Shown here: positions 54,887 through 64,000 of the stretch, piece by piece
Numbering within the stretch: position 1 is the first letter of the stretch
Layout of the letters: every line of letters starts with the position of its first letter
Assembly: GCF_900168115.1 (NCBI RefSeq)
Contig: NZ_FUZC01000001.1
Coordinates: 310,001 to 374,000 of the forward strand
DNA from: Salegentibacter salinarum
Lineage (GTDB): Bacteria > Bacteroidota > Bacteroidia > Flavobacteriales > Flavobacteriaceae
Length of the DNA stretch: 64,000 bases
Direction of reading: 5' to 3'
Made by a program: the position numbers and the translations under genes
The notes under the pieces: model-generated
What the model was told of the DNA's origin: nothing
The model's database searches: none
The model's input: the letters and a program-made list of their open reading frames with translations, nothing else

Positions 54887-55879
54887 TTAAGCAAACTGAA
54901 AATCAGCGAAATCCCTTTCCACCTCATCAAAAGCAGCAAAAACATCAGCGGCATCGTCGCTGGTTACCATTTTCATTCGGTATTCTTTAAAATGCGGAAT
55001 TCCTTTAAAATAATTGGTATAATGGCGTCGGGTTTCAAACACCCCCAGCTTCTCCCCTTTCCAGTCAATCGCCATTTGTAGGTGACGCCGAGCAGCGTCT
55101 AAACGTTCCAACATATTTGGGGGCGCTAAATGTATACCGGTTTCAAAATAATGCTTTACTTCTCTGAAGAACCACGGATAACCAATACTTGCCCGGCCAA
55201 TCATCGCGCCATCAAGTCCGAACTTATCACGCATTTCCATAGCTCTTTCAGGTGTATCTACATCGCCGTTACCAAAAACCGGAATATGCATCCGTGGGTT
55301 GTTCTTTACCTCGGCAATTGGTGCCCAGTTGGCTTCGCCTTTATACATTTGTACACGAGTTCTTCCGTGAATAGAAATAGCCTTGCAACCAACATCCTGA
55401 AGTCTTTCAGCAACCTCAAGAATTTTTATAGAATCGTTGTCCCAGCCCAAACGAGTTTTGACGGTAATGGGAAGATTGGTATGTTTTACCATAGCTTCCG
55501 TAAGGGAAACCATTAGATCGATATTCTTTAAAATACCGGCACCGGCACCTTTGGAGACCACTTTTTTAACGGGACAACCAAAATTAATATCGATAATATC
55601 AGGATTGGATTTTTCTACAATCTCTACCGATTTCAACATAGAATCCAGCTCGGCTCCAAAAATTTGAATACCAACGGGACGTTCTTTTTCGTAAATATCC
55701 AATTTCATAGTGCTTTTCGCTGCATCGCGAATAAGCCCTTCTGAAGAGATAAATTCAGTGTAAACCACATCGGCACCCTGCTCTTTGCAAAGCGCGCGGA
55801 ATGGCGGGTCGCTCACATCTTCCATCGGTGCCAACAGCAACGGGAAGTCTCCTACATCTATATTTCCTATTTTAGCCAC
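54887..55879 (-). CDS. dusB: tRNA-dihydrouridine synthase
   Basis: This 330-residue flavoenzyme reduces uridines in the tRNA D-loop. Motifs: LLAPMEDVSDPPFRALCKEQ, VVYTEFISSEGLIRD, IDINFGCPVKKVVSKGAGAG with the catalytic Cys, ITVKTRLGWDND, ISIHGRTRVQMYKGEANW, VFGNGDVDTPERA and DGAMIGRASIGYPWFFRE. The start is GTG at 55879. It is DusB/DusA-type by overall look; the specific U site is not determined. Confidence 0.93.
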   Translation of the reverse strand: MAKIGNIDVGDFPLLLAPMEDVSDPPFRALCKEQGADVVYTEFISSEGLIRDAAKSTMKLDIYEKERPVGIQIFGAELDSMLKSVEIVEKSNPDIIDINFGCPVKKVVSKGAGAGILKNIDLMVSLTEAMVKHTNLPITVKTRLGWDNDSIKILEVAERLQDVGCKAISIHGRTRVQMYKGEANWAPIAEVKNNPRMHIPVFGNGDVDTPERAMEMRDKFGLDGAMIGRASIGYPWFFREVKHYFETGIHLAPPNMLERLDAARRHLQMAIDWKGEKLGVFETRRHYTNYFKGIPHFKEYRMKMVTSDDAADVFAAFDEVERDFADFQFA

Positions 55880-55954
55880 TTCGGTTTATTTTGAAGTGCA
55901 AAAGTACGAAAACCACCTATCTCCCAAAAATGGAATTTTAGCAAGTTTTCTTAA

Positions 55955-56040
55955 ACCCGTCATTCGGAATTTATCTTAGGATCTAACTAGATATAATTTA
56001 GTAGAGACTTAAGCTAAAGTAAGTTCAGCTTGACGGAACA
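55955..56040. repeat. palindromic intergenic repeat-like sequence B
   Basis: CCGTCATTCGGAATTTATCT at one end and AGTTCAGCTTGACGG at the other form imperfect inverted ends, with AGTAGAGACTTAAG between. It looks like a degenerate copy of a flavobacterial GTCATTC...GAATGAC-type repeat and shares GTAGAGAC (inverted) with the sequence at 54832-54880. Confidence 0.45.
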
Positions 56041-56052
56041 AAGAATTTCATG

Positions 56053-58458
56053 CTACAACCTATCTCTTTCGGCGGCGTCTATGCTGCGTTGGTTGTCTTC
56101 TAGCCTAAAGTTCCCGAAGTTATATTTAAATCCAACCCGCACATAACGCGTTTCTTCACGAGCAAAAAATGAATTATCCTGATTTAAATATTGCGATGTC
56201 AAACGGGTATTGGTGTTATTAAAAATATCGTTGATATTCAGGCTTAATTCCGCGCGGTTGTTCCAAAGGGTTTTTCTAAACCCAAGACTTAAAGTTGAAA
56301 AAGGATCAAAATTATAGGATCCCGAAATATAATCTGAAACATAAGTAAAGGTAAGAGCCCCTGAAAAAGTTCCATCTTTAGAAAGCGTAAAGGAATTATA
56401 TAATTGACCGAAAACAGCATCAATCTCGTTCGTAACCTCAACATTACCGCTTTCTACGGCTAAAAAGTTATTCTCTTCGTGAAACAGTGAAGCGTATAAC
56501 TGTGCATACCACCAGCTGGTAATCGAACGACCGTGTAAAATGTCAAGTCCGTAGCTTTTACTTTCCAGTAAATTGGCCTGCAACCTTCTAATGGTTAAGT
56601 TTTGATTGTCCTGAAAAGCCAAACTTGCCGGTGACCTTCCATTATCACGATAGTAAAAATCCAAAAAATACTGTCCTAAAAGTGTATAATTTAAATTGAT
56701 ATTATTACTAATAGCCGCCCGTAGATTGGGGTTTCCGGCATTAAAATCGTTTTCATTTAAGAAATATCTAAACGGATTTAGACTTTCATACCTGGGTCGT
56801 TCAATTCTTCGGCTGTAATCCAGCGTAAAACTGTGATTATCTGACGCTCTGTATTGCAAGTAAGCGGTAGGAAATAATTCAAAATATTCCTGACGGTTTC
56901 GCTGATCTGTTGAAAAAGACATTCCTAAAAGATCGGTGTATTCTCCTCTCAAACCACCTTGTACGCTCCATTTTTCCCAATCTCTGGAAGCACTGGCATA
57001 AACTGCAGAAACCGTTTCATTATAATGAAATTGATCAGAAAGGTTTTCATAAAGATCTTCAAGGCTTTCTGCATCAAAAAAATCGATCCCACTTTCCGAA
57101 TCTATATGGGAGAATTTTATTCCACTTTCAAATGCGGTTTCCCCAAGGCTGGTGCTAAGATCTATTTGCGCGGTAAAAATGTCGATATTCTGAATTGCTT
57201 CCGTATTAAATGCGATGTTATCAACAAGCTCCCCATTTTCCGAAAAATATTCGGTAGCAACCCTTTGGTCACGTTCCTGATCAAATTTTGTGTAGTGCGC
57301 TCCGGCAGATACATTTCCTCCATTACCGAATGTATGGGTGTAAGTAAGGTCCAAAGCTATATTACTATCATCAGTATTTACATCGCTATCGGTTATAAAA
57401 TTTGAAAATGCAGTATTTCCCATAGCGGAAACATCGGTTTGCACCGAATTATCAAAAGTTTTATCTGGCGAATACATGAAATTAGAGGAAAAACTCAGTT
57501 TATTTTTTTCATCAAAATCATAATCCAAGATCACATTGGCGTTGTGTGCCTGCGAGAGGGTAATTCTTTCAAAATCACTTTCCCACCTTTGACCGCCTTC
57601 CTGGTTTGGGCTAAAATTAATATAACTATCGTCCCGTTTTATCTCCTTTCGCGGGCTAAAGGTATAATTGGCAAAAACGTTGAGTTTATCGCCTTTCCAG
57701 TAATGACTGGTTCCAAACTGGTATTTCGGAACTATACCCTGCGTATAAGCCCCTTCTAAACTTCCCTTATAACCTGGAGAAATGGCCGAGGTGGTATTGA
57801 TATTTAAAATCGCTCCACCTTCAGCTTCATAACGTGCCGGCGGATTGGTGATCACTTCAACCGACTTAATATTTTCTGCTGAATAACTTTGTAAAAGAGT
57901 TTGTAATTCATCTGCTGTAAGCTGCACTTTGCGATCGTTAATATAGACCGTTACGCTCGAATTTCTTACCTGTAACTGTCCCTGGCTCATAATTACTCCG
58001 GGTGTTTGGCGTAAAACATCCCAACTGTTTCCGCTGGAAAGCATAGAATTTTCAACATCAAAAGTAATGCGGTCTATGCTTCTGGTAATTTTTGGTTTCC
58101 TGGTATTAATGGTAACTTCATCTAAATTTGAAGCGCCTTCTTTTATAGTGATTTCACCTAATTTCTTATCGGATTTGATTGATATCTGCTTAAGAAACTT
58201 CTCGTATCCTACGAAACTTACCTTTAGCAAATAATCGTTTGTTGTAATTTCTTCAAGTACAAATGCTCCATTATCTTCTGAAATAGTTCCTTTATAAACC
58301 GATGTAGAATCTTCTGCATTTAATAAAACAACATTGGCAAAAGCAATAGGTTCGTTGGTTTCGGTAACCAGTTTACCCTGTAAAGTGTGCTGGGCGATTA
58401 AAGAATTTGTAAATAAAAAAAGTAGGGCAACTAGAATTGGGAGGAAAGTTCTGGTCAT
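56053..58458 (-). CDS. TonB-dependent-receptor-like outer-membrane beta-barrel protein
   Basis: This is an 801-residue outer-membrane protein of the OMP_b-brl_3 type. A signal peptide (ending LIAQ near 22) precedes a carboxypeptidase-regulatory-like domain (LQGKLVTETNEPIAFANVVL, LLKVSFVGYEKFLKQI). A plug region follows with LDEVTINTRKPKITRSIDRI, VLRQTPGVIMSQGQLQVRNS, VTVYINDRKVQLTADELQTL and YSAENIKSVEVITNPPARYE, then a barrel ending RVGFKYNFGNF. This class differs from SusC: it has no SusD partner, and the substrate is generally unknown. It stands alone here, possibly in the same direction as the GH3 gene upstream. Confidence 0.9.
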   Translation of the reverse strand: MTRTFLPILVALLFLFTNSLIAQHTLQGKLVTETNEPIAFANVVLLNAEDSTSVYKGTISEDNGAFVLEEITTNDYLLKVSFVGYEKFLKQISIKSDKKLGEITIKEGASNLDEVTINTRKPKITRSIDRITFDVENSMLSSGNSWDVLRQTPGVIMSQGQLQVRNSSVTVYINDRKVQLTADELQTLLQSYSAENIKSVEVITNPPARYEAEGGAILNINTTSAISPGYKGSLEGAYTQGIVPKYQFGTSHYWKGDKLNVFANYTFSPRKEIKRDDSYINFSPNQEGGQRWESDFERITLSQAHNANVILDYDFDEKNKLSFSSNFMYSPDKTFDNSVQTDVSAMGNTAFSNFITDSDVNTDDSNIALDLTYTHTFGNGGNVSAGAHYTKFDQERDQRVATEYFSENGELVDNIAFNTEAIQNIDIFTAQIDLSTSLGETAFESGIKFSHIDSESGIDFFDAESLEDLYENLSDQFHYNETVSAVYASASRDWEKWSVQGGLRGEYTDLLGMSFSTDQRNRQEYFELFPTAYLQYRASDNHSFTLDYSRRIERPRYESLNPFRYFLNENDFNAGNPNLRAAISNNINLNYTLLGQYFLDFYYRDNGRSPASLAFQDNQNLTIRRLQANLLESKSYGLDILHGRSITSWWYAQLYASLFHEENNFLAVESGNVEVTNEIDAVFGQLYNSFTLSKDGTFSGALTFTYVSDYISGSYNFDPFSTLSLGFRKTLWNNRAELSLNINDIFNNTNTRLTSQYLNQDNSFFAREETRYVRVGFKYNFGNFRLEDNQRSIDAAERDRL

Positions 58459-58585
58459 ATATATTGAATGGTTTTTAAGGAAAAATCAAACAAAGATATA
58501 CTTTCTTAGATAAAATGTAAAAGTTTTAGCGATTCTATTCGCTAATTCAGAATTATTCTCAATGGTATCATGGAGTTTTTAAGTT

Positions 58586-61534
58586 TTATTCTATCGCATC
58601 ATACACAACCTGCTGAATGTTTGTCCTGGTATTTAATTGGTAAAGCCTGGTATTACTTCTACTTGGTAACACCCTGTTTGAAAGAAAAAGATAAAGTAAA
58701 TCTTCTTCAGGATCTACCCACGCGTAAATTCCGGTAAATCCGGTGTGCCCAAAACTGGCTTTACTGGCATCTTTTGCCGTATTGCTGCTTTCACCTTTGT
58801 ATTCTAAATATGGCTTATCAAAACCTATCCCGCGGTGATTATCGTTTTCAGGAAATTGTGTCGTACTCCATTCATTTAAAGTTTCTTCTTCAATATAACG
58901 TTCGCCGGCATATTCTCCCATGTTCAGATACATTTGCATCAGTTTTGCTAAATCGTTCGCGGTAGAAAAAAGCCCTGCATTGGCCGAAACTCCGCCCATC
59001 ATAATCGCACCTTCATCGTGCACCATTCCGTGAATTGGTTTTTTTCGGAATAAATAATCGTGTTCTGTAGGTACAATTCGGCTTTTTTCAAAGCGCTCTA
59101 ATGGATTATAACCTAAAGTTGTTGCTCCTAATTTATCGTAAAAATTTTCGTTGATATATTTCCTAAAATCTTCCCCGCTAATTTCTTCAACTATAGAAGG
59201 CAATAAATAAAATGTTAGGCCCGAATATTTATATTTTGCTTCCTCTTCTAACTCAGATTTTTTGATGGCTCTAAACATCTTTTTCTGATAATTCCTATGC
59301 AGCCAAAGGTTTTCACTGACTTTTACAGGAAATCTTGCCGAAGAATCTTTCTTAAAAGTGTACCATTTAAAGCTTCCGTTTTTACGTAGAGTGTTTTTCC
59401 AGTAAGGGATCCAGGGTTTAAACCTCGCCTGGTGGGTTAATATTTGCCTAAACGGAACACCCGCTTTATTGGAGTTTTTGAAATACGGCAAATAATCGTC
59501 TATCCCAGCTTCGAGGTCAAATTTTCCCTCGTCCTGCAATTTCATTAAAGCGGGTAAAGCCGAAGAAATTTTTGTTACCGAAGCCAAATCGTACAAATCG
59601 GTTTTCTTAACTTTTACCGTATCGCTGTATTCGTGGTATCCGTAGGCCTTATGTAACACGATTTTGCCATCTTTAGCGACTAAAATTTGCCCTCCCGGCG
59701 TCGCTTTTTTTTTAATAGCTTCCTGCATTAAAGAATCCACACCGTCATAAAGCTTTTCAGAATTCATTCCCACATCTTCGGGCATGGTGTATTTTAATCT
59801 AATTTTTCCTTTTACATCTAAACCATCACCAGATTTGAATTTTTCTCCCACACTCACAGGAAGTCTTCCGTTTGCTCCTACTCCTCCAAAAATAAGTTGC
59901 GCAGCAAGGTCTTGTGTAGTTTTAGTATCCTGATAAGTTAAAATCAACCCGGCAGCATTTTCAATCTTATCCAATTTATTTATGGAATAGGGATTTTTGA
60001 AATAGCTGAAAACCGTATTTCTTTCTTCAGAAAGTTCTGCTATAAAATCCTGTACCGGCTTCGAGAATTTCATAGTGTTCCGCGGGAAACGGCTATCGTC
60101 ATGAATTCCCCCAATTACAAGATTATATTCTGAAAGTTTTTCCTTGATTTTTTCTATTTCTGAAGCATTGGCATCAGCTTTTAACTGGAAGTTTTTTACT
60201 TCGGTATATAAATTCAGGGTTTTCTGAAATTCGGTTTGCTTTGCAGCTCCAAAAGAAATAGCAGCAATTTTCAATGTATCAAGCTTTCTTAAAGGCAGTA
60301 TACTTTTTTCATTTTTTATTACCGTTAAGGAAGCTTCTACCAGTTTTCGGTTAAGAAATTTGGCTTCGCCGGTATTTATTTCTTTCAGAATATTTTTAGG
60401 ACTTTGTTCCTTGTATTTATTTAAGCCAACCCATTGTTTAACCGCCAGGATTTTTCTAACCCGCTCGTCCAGCTGTTTTTGAGAAATTAAGCCCTGTTTG
60501 ATTGCTTTACTAATCTCATCTATGGCTTTTGGTACATCTTCGGTAAATTCCAGTAAATCGTTTCCGGCCAGAATCGCGTCTTTATCTACAATCCCCGGCT
60601 CGTTTCCTTTGGTTACACCTTTCATATTCATTGCATCGGTGACGATTAGACCTTCAAACCCTAAACTGTCTTTTAGAATTCCGGTAATTATAGATTTTGA
60701 TAAAGTAGAAGGAACCCCGGTAGAATCAAGTGCCGGAATATTTAAATGCGCCACCATTACGCCGCCAATTCCGGCGTCTATTAATTCTTTAAAAGGGTAC
60801 ATTTCCAAGGAATCCAATCTTTCAAAAGGATGATTTATCTGCGGAAGCGCATAATGTGAATCTGTATCTGTATCTCCGTGTCCAGGAAAATGTTTGGCGG
60901 TAGTTAGCAAATTGGCATCCTGCATCCCACGCATATAAGCAATACCCTTTGCTGAAACATTTTCTTTATTTTCCCCAAAAGAACGGTAATTGATTACCGG
61001 ATTATTCGGATTATTATTTACATCTACAACCGGCGCAAAATTAAGATGAAGACCGGTGCGTTTTATTTGCCGTGCAACTTCTTTTCCAAGGCCATAAACC
61101 AAACTATCCTCACGAATTGCACCCAACGCCATTTGGTAAGGATAGCTTATGGTATTGTCCAGGCGCATTCCTAACCCCCATTCGGCATCAATAGCACCCA
61201 GTAAAGGAACTTCAGAAGCTAACTGGTAATCATTCATCATTTTTAATTGCGATTCAGGGTCTCCCTGGAAAAAAATCAAGCCACCAATTTTTTGGTCGTT
61301 GATAAGTTTCAGAATTTCTTCTTTATGTGCATTATCCCTGTTGGAATATGCCGCTACCATAATTAGCTGCGCAATTCGCTCCTTTGGTGTAAGCTCCTGC
61401 ATAATGGAATCTACCCATTTGCTATTGGTGTATTGGAGAAATTCAGGAGATTTTTTAGCTTTTTCCTGAGCCTGAAGTGACAGCCCGAAAAATGCCATCG
61501 CAATTATGAATAAGAGAGAAGTTTTATTCTTCAT
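58586..61534 (-). CDS. GH3 beta-N-acetylglucosaminidase (NagZ type) fused to serine beta-lactamase-like domain
   Basis: This is 982 residues from the ATG at 61534; the longer frame starts at TTG inside the upstream gene. A signal peptide ends LQAQ. The GH3 domain (about 25-570) has the NagZ loop KHFPGHGDTDTDSHYALP (about 215-230), whose Asp-His dyad is the acid/base, and VTDAMNMKGV with the nucleophile Asp (about 298). The C-terminal domain (about 600-980) is a serine hydrolase of the class C beta-lactamase/DD-peptidase fold: LASVTKISSALPALM (S-x-x-K, Ser at about 652) and KYSGLTFYLLP. This fusion is known in Bacteroidota. It probably trims GlcNAc-MurNAc peptides in the periplasm. The acyltransferase gene lies directly upstream. 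Confidence 0.93.
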   Translation of the reverse strand: MKNKTSLLFIIAMAFFGLSLQAQEKAKKSPEFLQYTNSKWVDSIMQELTPKERIAQLIMVAAYSNRDNAHKEEILKLINDQKIGGLIFFQGDPESQLKMMNDYQLASEVPLLGAIDAEWGLGMRLDNTISYPYQMALGAIREDSLVYGLGKEVARQIKRTGLHLNFAPVVDVNNNPNNPVINYRSFGENKENVSAKGIAYMRGMQDANLLTTAKHFPGHGDTDTDSHYALPQINHPFERLDSLEMYPFKELIDAGIGGVMVAHLNIPALDSTGVPSTLSKSIITGILKDSLGFEGLIVTDAMNMKGVTKGNEPGIVDKDAILAGNDLLEFTEDVPKAIDEISKAIKQGLISQKQLDERVRKILAVKQWVGLNKYKEQSPKNILKEINTGEAKFLNRKLVEASLTVIKNEKSILPLRKLDTLKIAAISFGAAKQTEFQKTLNLYTEVKNFQLKADANASEIEKIKEKLSEYNLVIGGIHDDSRFPRNTMKFSKPVQDFIAELSEERNTVFSYFKNPYSINKLDKIENAAGLILTYQDTKTTQDLAAQLIFGGVGANGRLPVSVGEKFKSGDGLDVKGKIRLKYTMPEDVGMNSEKLYDGVDSLMQEAIKKKATPGGQILVAKDGKIVLHKAYGYHEYSDTVKVKKTDLYDLASVTKISSALPALMKLQDEGKFDLEAGIDDYLPYFKNSNKAGVPFRQILTHQARFKPWIPYWKNTLRKNGSFKWYTFKKDSSARFPVKVSENLWLHRNYQKKMFRAIKKSELEEEAKYKYSGLTFYLLPSIVEEISGEDFRKYINENFYDKLGATTLGYNPLERFEKSRIVPTEHDYLFRKKPIHGMVHDEGAIMMGGVSANAGLFSTANDLAKLMQMYLNMGEYAGERYIEEETLNEWSTTQFPENDNHRGIGFDKPYLEYKGESSNTAKDASKASFGHTGFTGIYAWVDPEEDLLYLFLSNRVLPSRSNTRLYQLNTRTNIQQVVYDAIE

Positions 61535-61550
61535 TTTATAAAAATTGATT

Positions 61551-62708
61551 TTATACTTTAATATAAATACGTTTTTTGTGCAACCAGTAACCAAGCAGCC
61601 ACATTAGTAGCATATAAGAAATGGCGAACAGCAACGAGGCGTTATAATTGTTTAGCCAGCTAAGATATAAGTTTTGGTAAAGCCAGGGTTTTAAGGCCTG
61701 TCCGTTAACATAAATAATATTCATGAGCATCACTACCAAACCAGACATTACAAAAACAAACAAAGGATTTTTTCCAAAAGCTTCAAAAAAGCTCGTCCAT
61801 TTCTTAAAGCCGAAAATTTCTATAATCAAAATTAAGACCGAAAGCACGAAAAGCGTCCACCCTGTACTGTAAATTACATACGAACTACTCCAAATAGGCT
61901 TATTAATTGGAAACCAAATACCCCAGATTTGCGCTACCACCAATAATACGACTCCAACAATACTCAACTTGATTACCGTTCTTATATTATTTCCCGATTT
62001 TTGAATAAAAACACCCGCAACATAACCTGCAATTACATTTACAACTGCCGGGAGCGTACTTAGTAAACCTTCGGGATCAAAAGGAAGGCCGTAGCCTTTA
62101 TAAAGATTGGCGTCATTAAAAATTAATCGGTCAAATTTCAATGCTGCATTGTTTTCTAAAGAAAGTGGATTAGGCTGATCTCCAAAAAACCACATAATTA
62201 CCCAATAAGCAAGCAAGATTAAAATTCCAACAATAATAGATTTTTTCAGTTTTAGATAATGCAGAATTAATGATGCAAAAAGATAGCAGAGTGCAATGCG
62301 TTGTAAGACACCCATAATTCGCATATTGGCCAGATTTTTAAAAACCAGCTCGCCTTCCTGTCGAAAAACAAACGGAAATGCGCTTAAAAACAACCCAATA
62401 AGGAAAATAAGTCCGGTTCGTTTAAATACTTTTCTTAAAAATGCGCTTTCCGAAATACTTTCGTATTTGCGAAGGCTAAAACTCATCGCGTTGCCAATTA
62501 CGAATAGAAATGAAGGGAAAACCCAATCGGTTGGAGTAAAACCATTCCAGGCTGCATGTTTAAATGGTGCATAAATATGCGACCAGCTTCCCGGCGTATT
62601 CACCAGTATCATTAGGGCTACGGTAAGTCCGCGCAAAACATCTAAAGCTAAATAACGCTGATTTTTGCCGATTTTTGCTTGCTTAAATAATTTATTGGCT
62701 TCAGTCAT
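61551..62708 (-). CDS. NagX-like membrane acyltransferase (heparan-alpha-glucosaminide N-acetyltransferase family)
   Basis: This 385-residue inner-membrane protein has about ten hydrophobic segments. The N-terminal signature RYLALDVLRGLTVALMILVN, PFKHAAWNGFTPTDWVFPSF and LFVIGNAMSFSLRKY matches the DUF5009/NagX group related to human HGSNAT. In other bacteria, NagX genes sit with N-acetylglucosamine uptake and use. It is co-directional with the GH3-beta-lactamase gene 16 bp downstream and divergent from a ROK regulator, which supports an amino-sugar role. Whether it acylates or transports sugar is not known. Confidence 0.87.
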   Translation of the reverse strand: MTEANKLFKQAKIGKNQRYLALDVLRGLTVALMILVNTPGSWSHIYAPFKHAAWNGFTPTDWVFPSFLFVIGNAMSFSLRKYESISESAFLRKVFKRTGLIFLIGLFLSAFPFVFRQEGELVFKNLANMRIMGVLQRIALCYLFASLILHYLKLKKSIIVGILILLAYWVIMWFFGDQPNPLSLENNAALKFDRLIFNDANLYKGYGLPFDPEGLLSTLPAVVNVIAGYVAGVFIQKSGNNIRTVIKLSIVGVVLLVVAQIWGIWFPINKPIWSSSYVIYSTGWTLFVLSVLILIIEIFGFKKWTSFFEAFGKNPLFVFVMSGLVVMLMNIIYVNGQALKPWLYQNLYLSWLNNYNASLLFAISYMLLMWLLGYWLHKKRIYIKV

Positions 62709-62922
62709 TCTCCTTTTCGGTACTCTTAAAGTTGAGGCTTAGATTTGAAAATTCGAGTTTATATTATTCCATAAAAGTATAAATTTCGATTAAATAATCA
62801 ATCTTTTATAAAAAAATAGAAAAAGTATTTTTAAAAATATTTTTTTTATATACTTTTAAATTCAAAATAAATTCATTTTTTTAAAAGCTTAAAACAAACC
62901 ATTAATGCTTTTATTTTAAAAT

Positions 62923-64000
62923 ATGACAACTCAAACTATGCCAACAGATCTACATGACTTTTTTATAGATGAAAAGAAACTTTCTACTATCAATAATGTA
63001 GAGCGGAAGAAATTTCTCCAGAAATTAAAGATCATCAAACATTTATTTTTGAATGGTGAAACCTCTAACGCCGAAGTTTGCCAGCGCTTTAATGTAAGCC
63101 TGCCAACTTCCATGTCTCTCCTCAATCAACTTATTGAAGAAGGCATAGTGATAAAAAAAGGACGGGGAAAATCTGAAGGTGGCCGTAAACCCGATCTATA
63201 CGGACTTGTAGAGAATTCATTTTTTGTAGTGAGTATTCATATAGAACGGTTTAGAATTAAGTTGGCAGTAATTGATAATAACCATACCATTCTTCACGAA
63301 AAATCCTGGCCCGCCGAGATTTCTTCAGATTCTAATATCGTAGATCTCTTATTTGGGTGGACCCAAGAATTATTAAAAGAAGCTAAAGTGAAACTGGACC
63401 AGGTAATGGGTGTTGGTATAAGCATGCCTGGACTGGTTTCTGCTGAAGCCGGTAAAAACTTCACTTATTATTTAAGCGAACAGGAACCCGAATCTCTTAA
63501 AAATAAATTTGAAAAAAAGTTTAAAAAGCCGGTTGCTATTTTAAATGATGCAAAAAGCGCCTGTTTAGCTGAATTTCGCTTTGGCACGGCCAAAAATAAA
63601 AGCAATGTTTTAGTAATTTCTATGGACTGGGGTATTGGTCTGGGAATTATTATGGGCGGAAGAATGCACTCCGGTGAGTCTGGTTTCGCGGGAGAATTCG
63701 GCCATATTCCAATGACAGAAGACGGCTTACTTTGCCACTGCGGGAAACGTGGCTGTCTGGAAACAGAAGCTTCGGGACTTGCCCTTGTTAGGAAGACCAA
63801 AGAGGGTTTAAAAGCAGGACAAACCTCGGTTTTAAACAATTTAAAAAAAGAAGAATTGGAGAAACTGGAGCCGGAAACGATTATAGATGCTGCTAATCGT
63901 GGCGACCAGTTTGCAATTAATGTACTTTCTGAAATAGGAATAAACCTTGGAAAAGGAATTGCAATTTTAATCCAGATCTTTAATCCAGAATTAGTGATTT
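62923..64000 (+). CDS. ROK-family transcriptional regulator (3' end outside window)
   Basis: The open frame from the ATG at 62923-62925 to the window end gives 359 residues. An N-terminal winged helix (about 30-90) reads KKFLQKLKIIKHLFLNGETS, NAEVCQRFNVSLPTSMSLLN and GRGKSEGGRKPDLYGL. The ROK sugar-kinase-like domain (about 100 on) has VGISMPGLVSAEAG, AILNDAKSACLAEFRFG and FGHIPMTEDGLLCHCGKRGC, whose His/Cys cluster is the ROK zinc site. Such proteins (NagC/Mlc-like) bind sugars or sugar phosphates and control their catabolic genes. It is divergent from NagX and GH3 over a 214-bp very AT-rich gap and probably regulates them. The ATP-binding site cannot be judged at the truncated end. Confidence 0.9.
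   Translation, partial: MTTQTMPTDLHDFFIDEKKLSTINNVERKKFLQKLKIIKHLFLNGETSNAEVCQRFNVSLPTSMSLLNQLIEEGIVIKKGRGKSEGGRKPDLYGLVENSFFVVSIHIERFRIKLAVIDNNHTILHEKSWPAEISSDSNIVDLLFGWTQELLKEAKVKLDQVMGVGISMPGLVSAEAGKNFTYYLSEQEPESLKNKFEKKFKKPVAILNDAKSACLAEFRFGTAKNKSNVLVISMDWGIGLGIIMGGRMHSGESGFAGEFGHIPMTEDGLLCHCGKRGCLETEASGLALVRKTKEGLKAGQTSVLNNLKKEELEKLEPETIIDAANRGDQFAINVLSEIGINLGKGIAILIQIFNPELVI

Noticed and set aside
61535-61594. Longer N-terminus for the GH3-beta-lactamase protein
   Set aside because: The extension begins with TTG inside the upstream gene and precedes a perfectly good signal peptide starting at 61534.

Overview
The window is AT-rich DNA of a Bacteroidota, almost certainly a flavobacterium (Flavobacteriaceae; a marine Gramella/Salegentibacter/Zunongwangia-like organism is my guess). 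The support is four SusC-type and two other TonB-dependent receptors, three SusD-type lipoproteins, a hybrid two-component system of the Bacteroidota kind, promoters of the TAnnTTTG type, and very weak Shine-Dalgarno sequences. No phage or complete transposon is present. A TnpB remnant and several decayed genes show past turnover.

Layout. 1-6.8 kb: the 5' part of a susC gene, read leftward behind a hybrid sensor/regulator (HTCS). 6.9-7.3 kb: a collapsed aspartoacylase/succinylglutamate-desuccinylase-like pseudogene. 7.4-11.1 kb: a probable metal-uptake operon with a TonB receptor, two small His/Cys-containing secreted proteins sharing an LR[A/G]PP tail, and a His-rich DUF4625 lipoprotein. 11.2-13.1 kb: a thioredoxin-reductase-like flavoprotein, a small HMA-like protein and a TetR regulator with two matching operators. 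13.3-23.2 kb: organophosphate locus A, with SusC/SusD, an alkaline phosphatase, a phosphodiesterase-alkaline phosphatase fusion, and a convergent metallophosphoesterase. 23.5-26.5 kb: metE under a cobalamin riboswitch, followed by a CWC cysteine-rich protein. 26.8-34.1 kb: a complete TPP-riboswitch thiamine operon, thiS-thiC-tenI-like-thiD-thiE-thiG-thiH-thiF. 34.7-43.2 kb: organophosphate locus B, with SusC/SusD, an endonuclease/exonuclease/phosphatase-family enzyme, a second such gene now broken, and a three-domain calcineurin-like phosphoesterase.

43.5-50.4 kb: a DeoR-family repressor divergent from SusC/SusD and murQ (MurNAc-6-phosphate etherase). Two matching operators lie in the shared promoter region and one overlaps the -33 element. 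This looks like a cell-wall amino-sugar locus. 50.4-52.6 kb: an accessory patch of a RhuM-Fic protein, a small ORF and a TnpB remnant next to a CAU tRNA. 52.7-55.9 kb: housekeeping genes (methylmalonyl-CoA epimerase, rbfA, a LolC/E-like permease, dusB). 56-64 kb: a TonB-like outer-membrane barrel, a GH3-beta-lactamase fusion (NagZ type), a NagX-like acyltransferase and a divergent ROK regulator running off the end.

Working together: the two phosphatase loci probably import or bind phosphorylated organic matter at the outer membrane and release phosphate from it. The murQ locus and the GH3/NagX/ROK cluster fit recovery of peptidoglycan amino sugars. The riboswitches make methionine and thiamine synthesis respond to B12 and TPP. 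All functions are inferred from protein sequence by eye; no database search was run.
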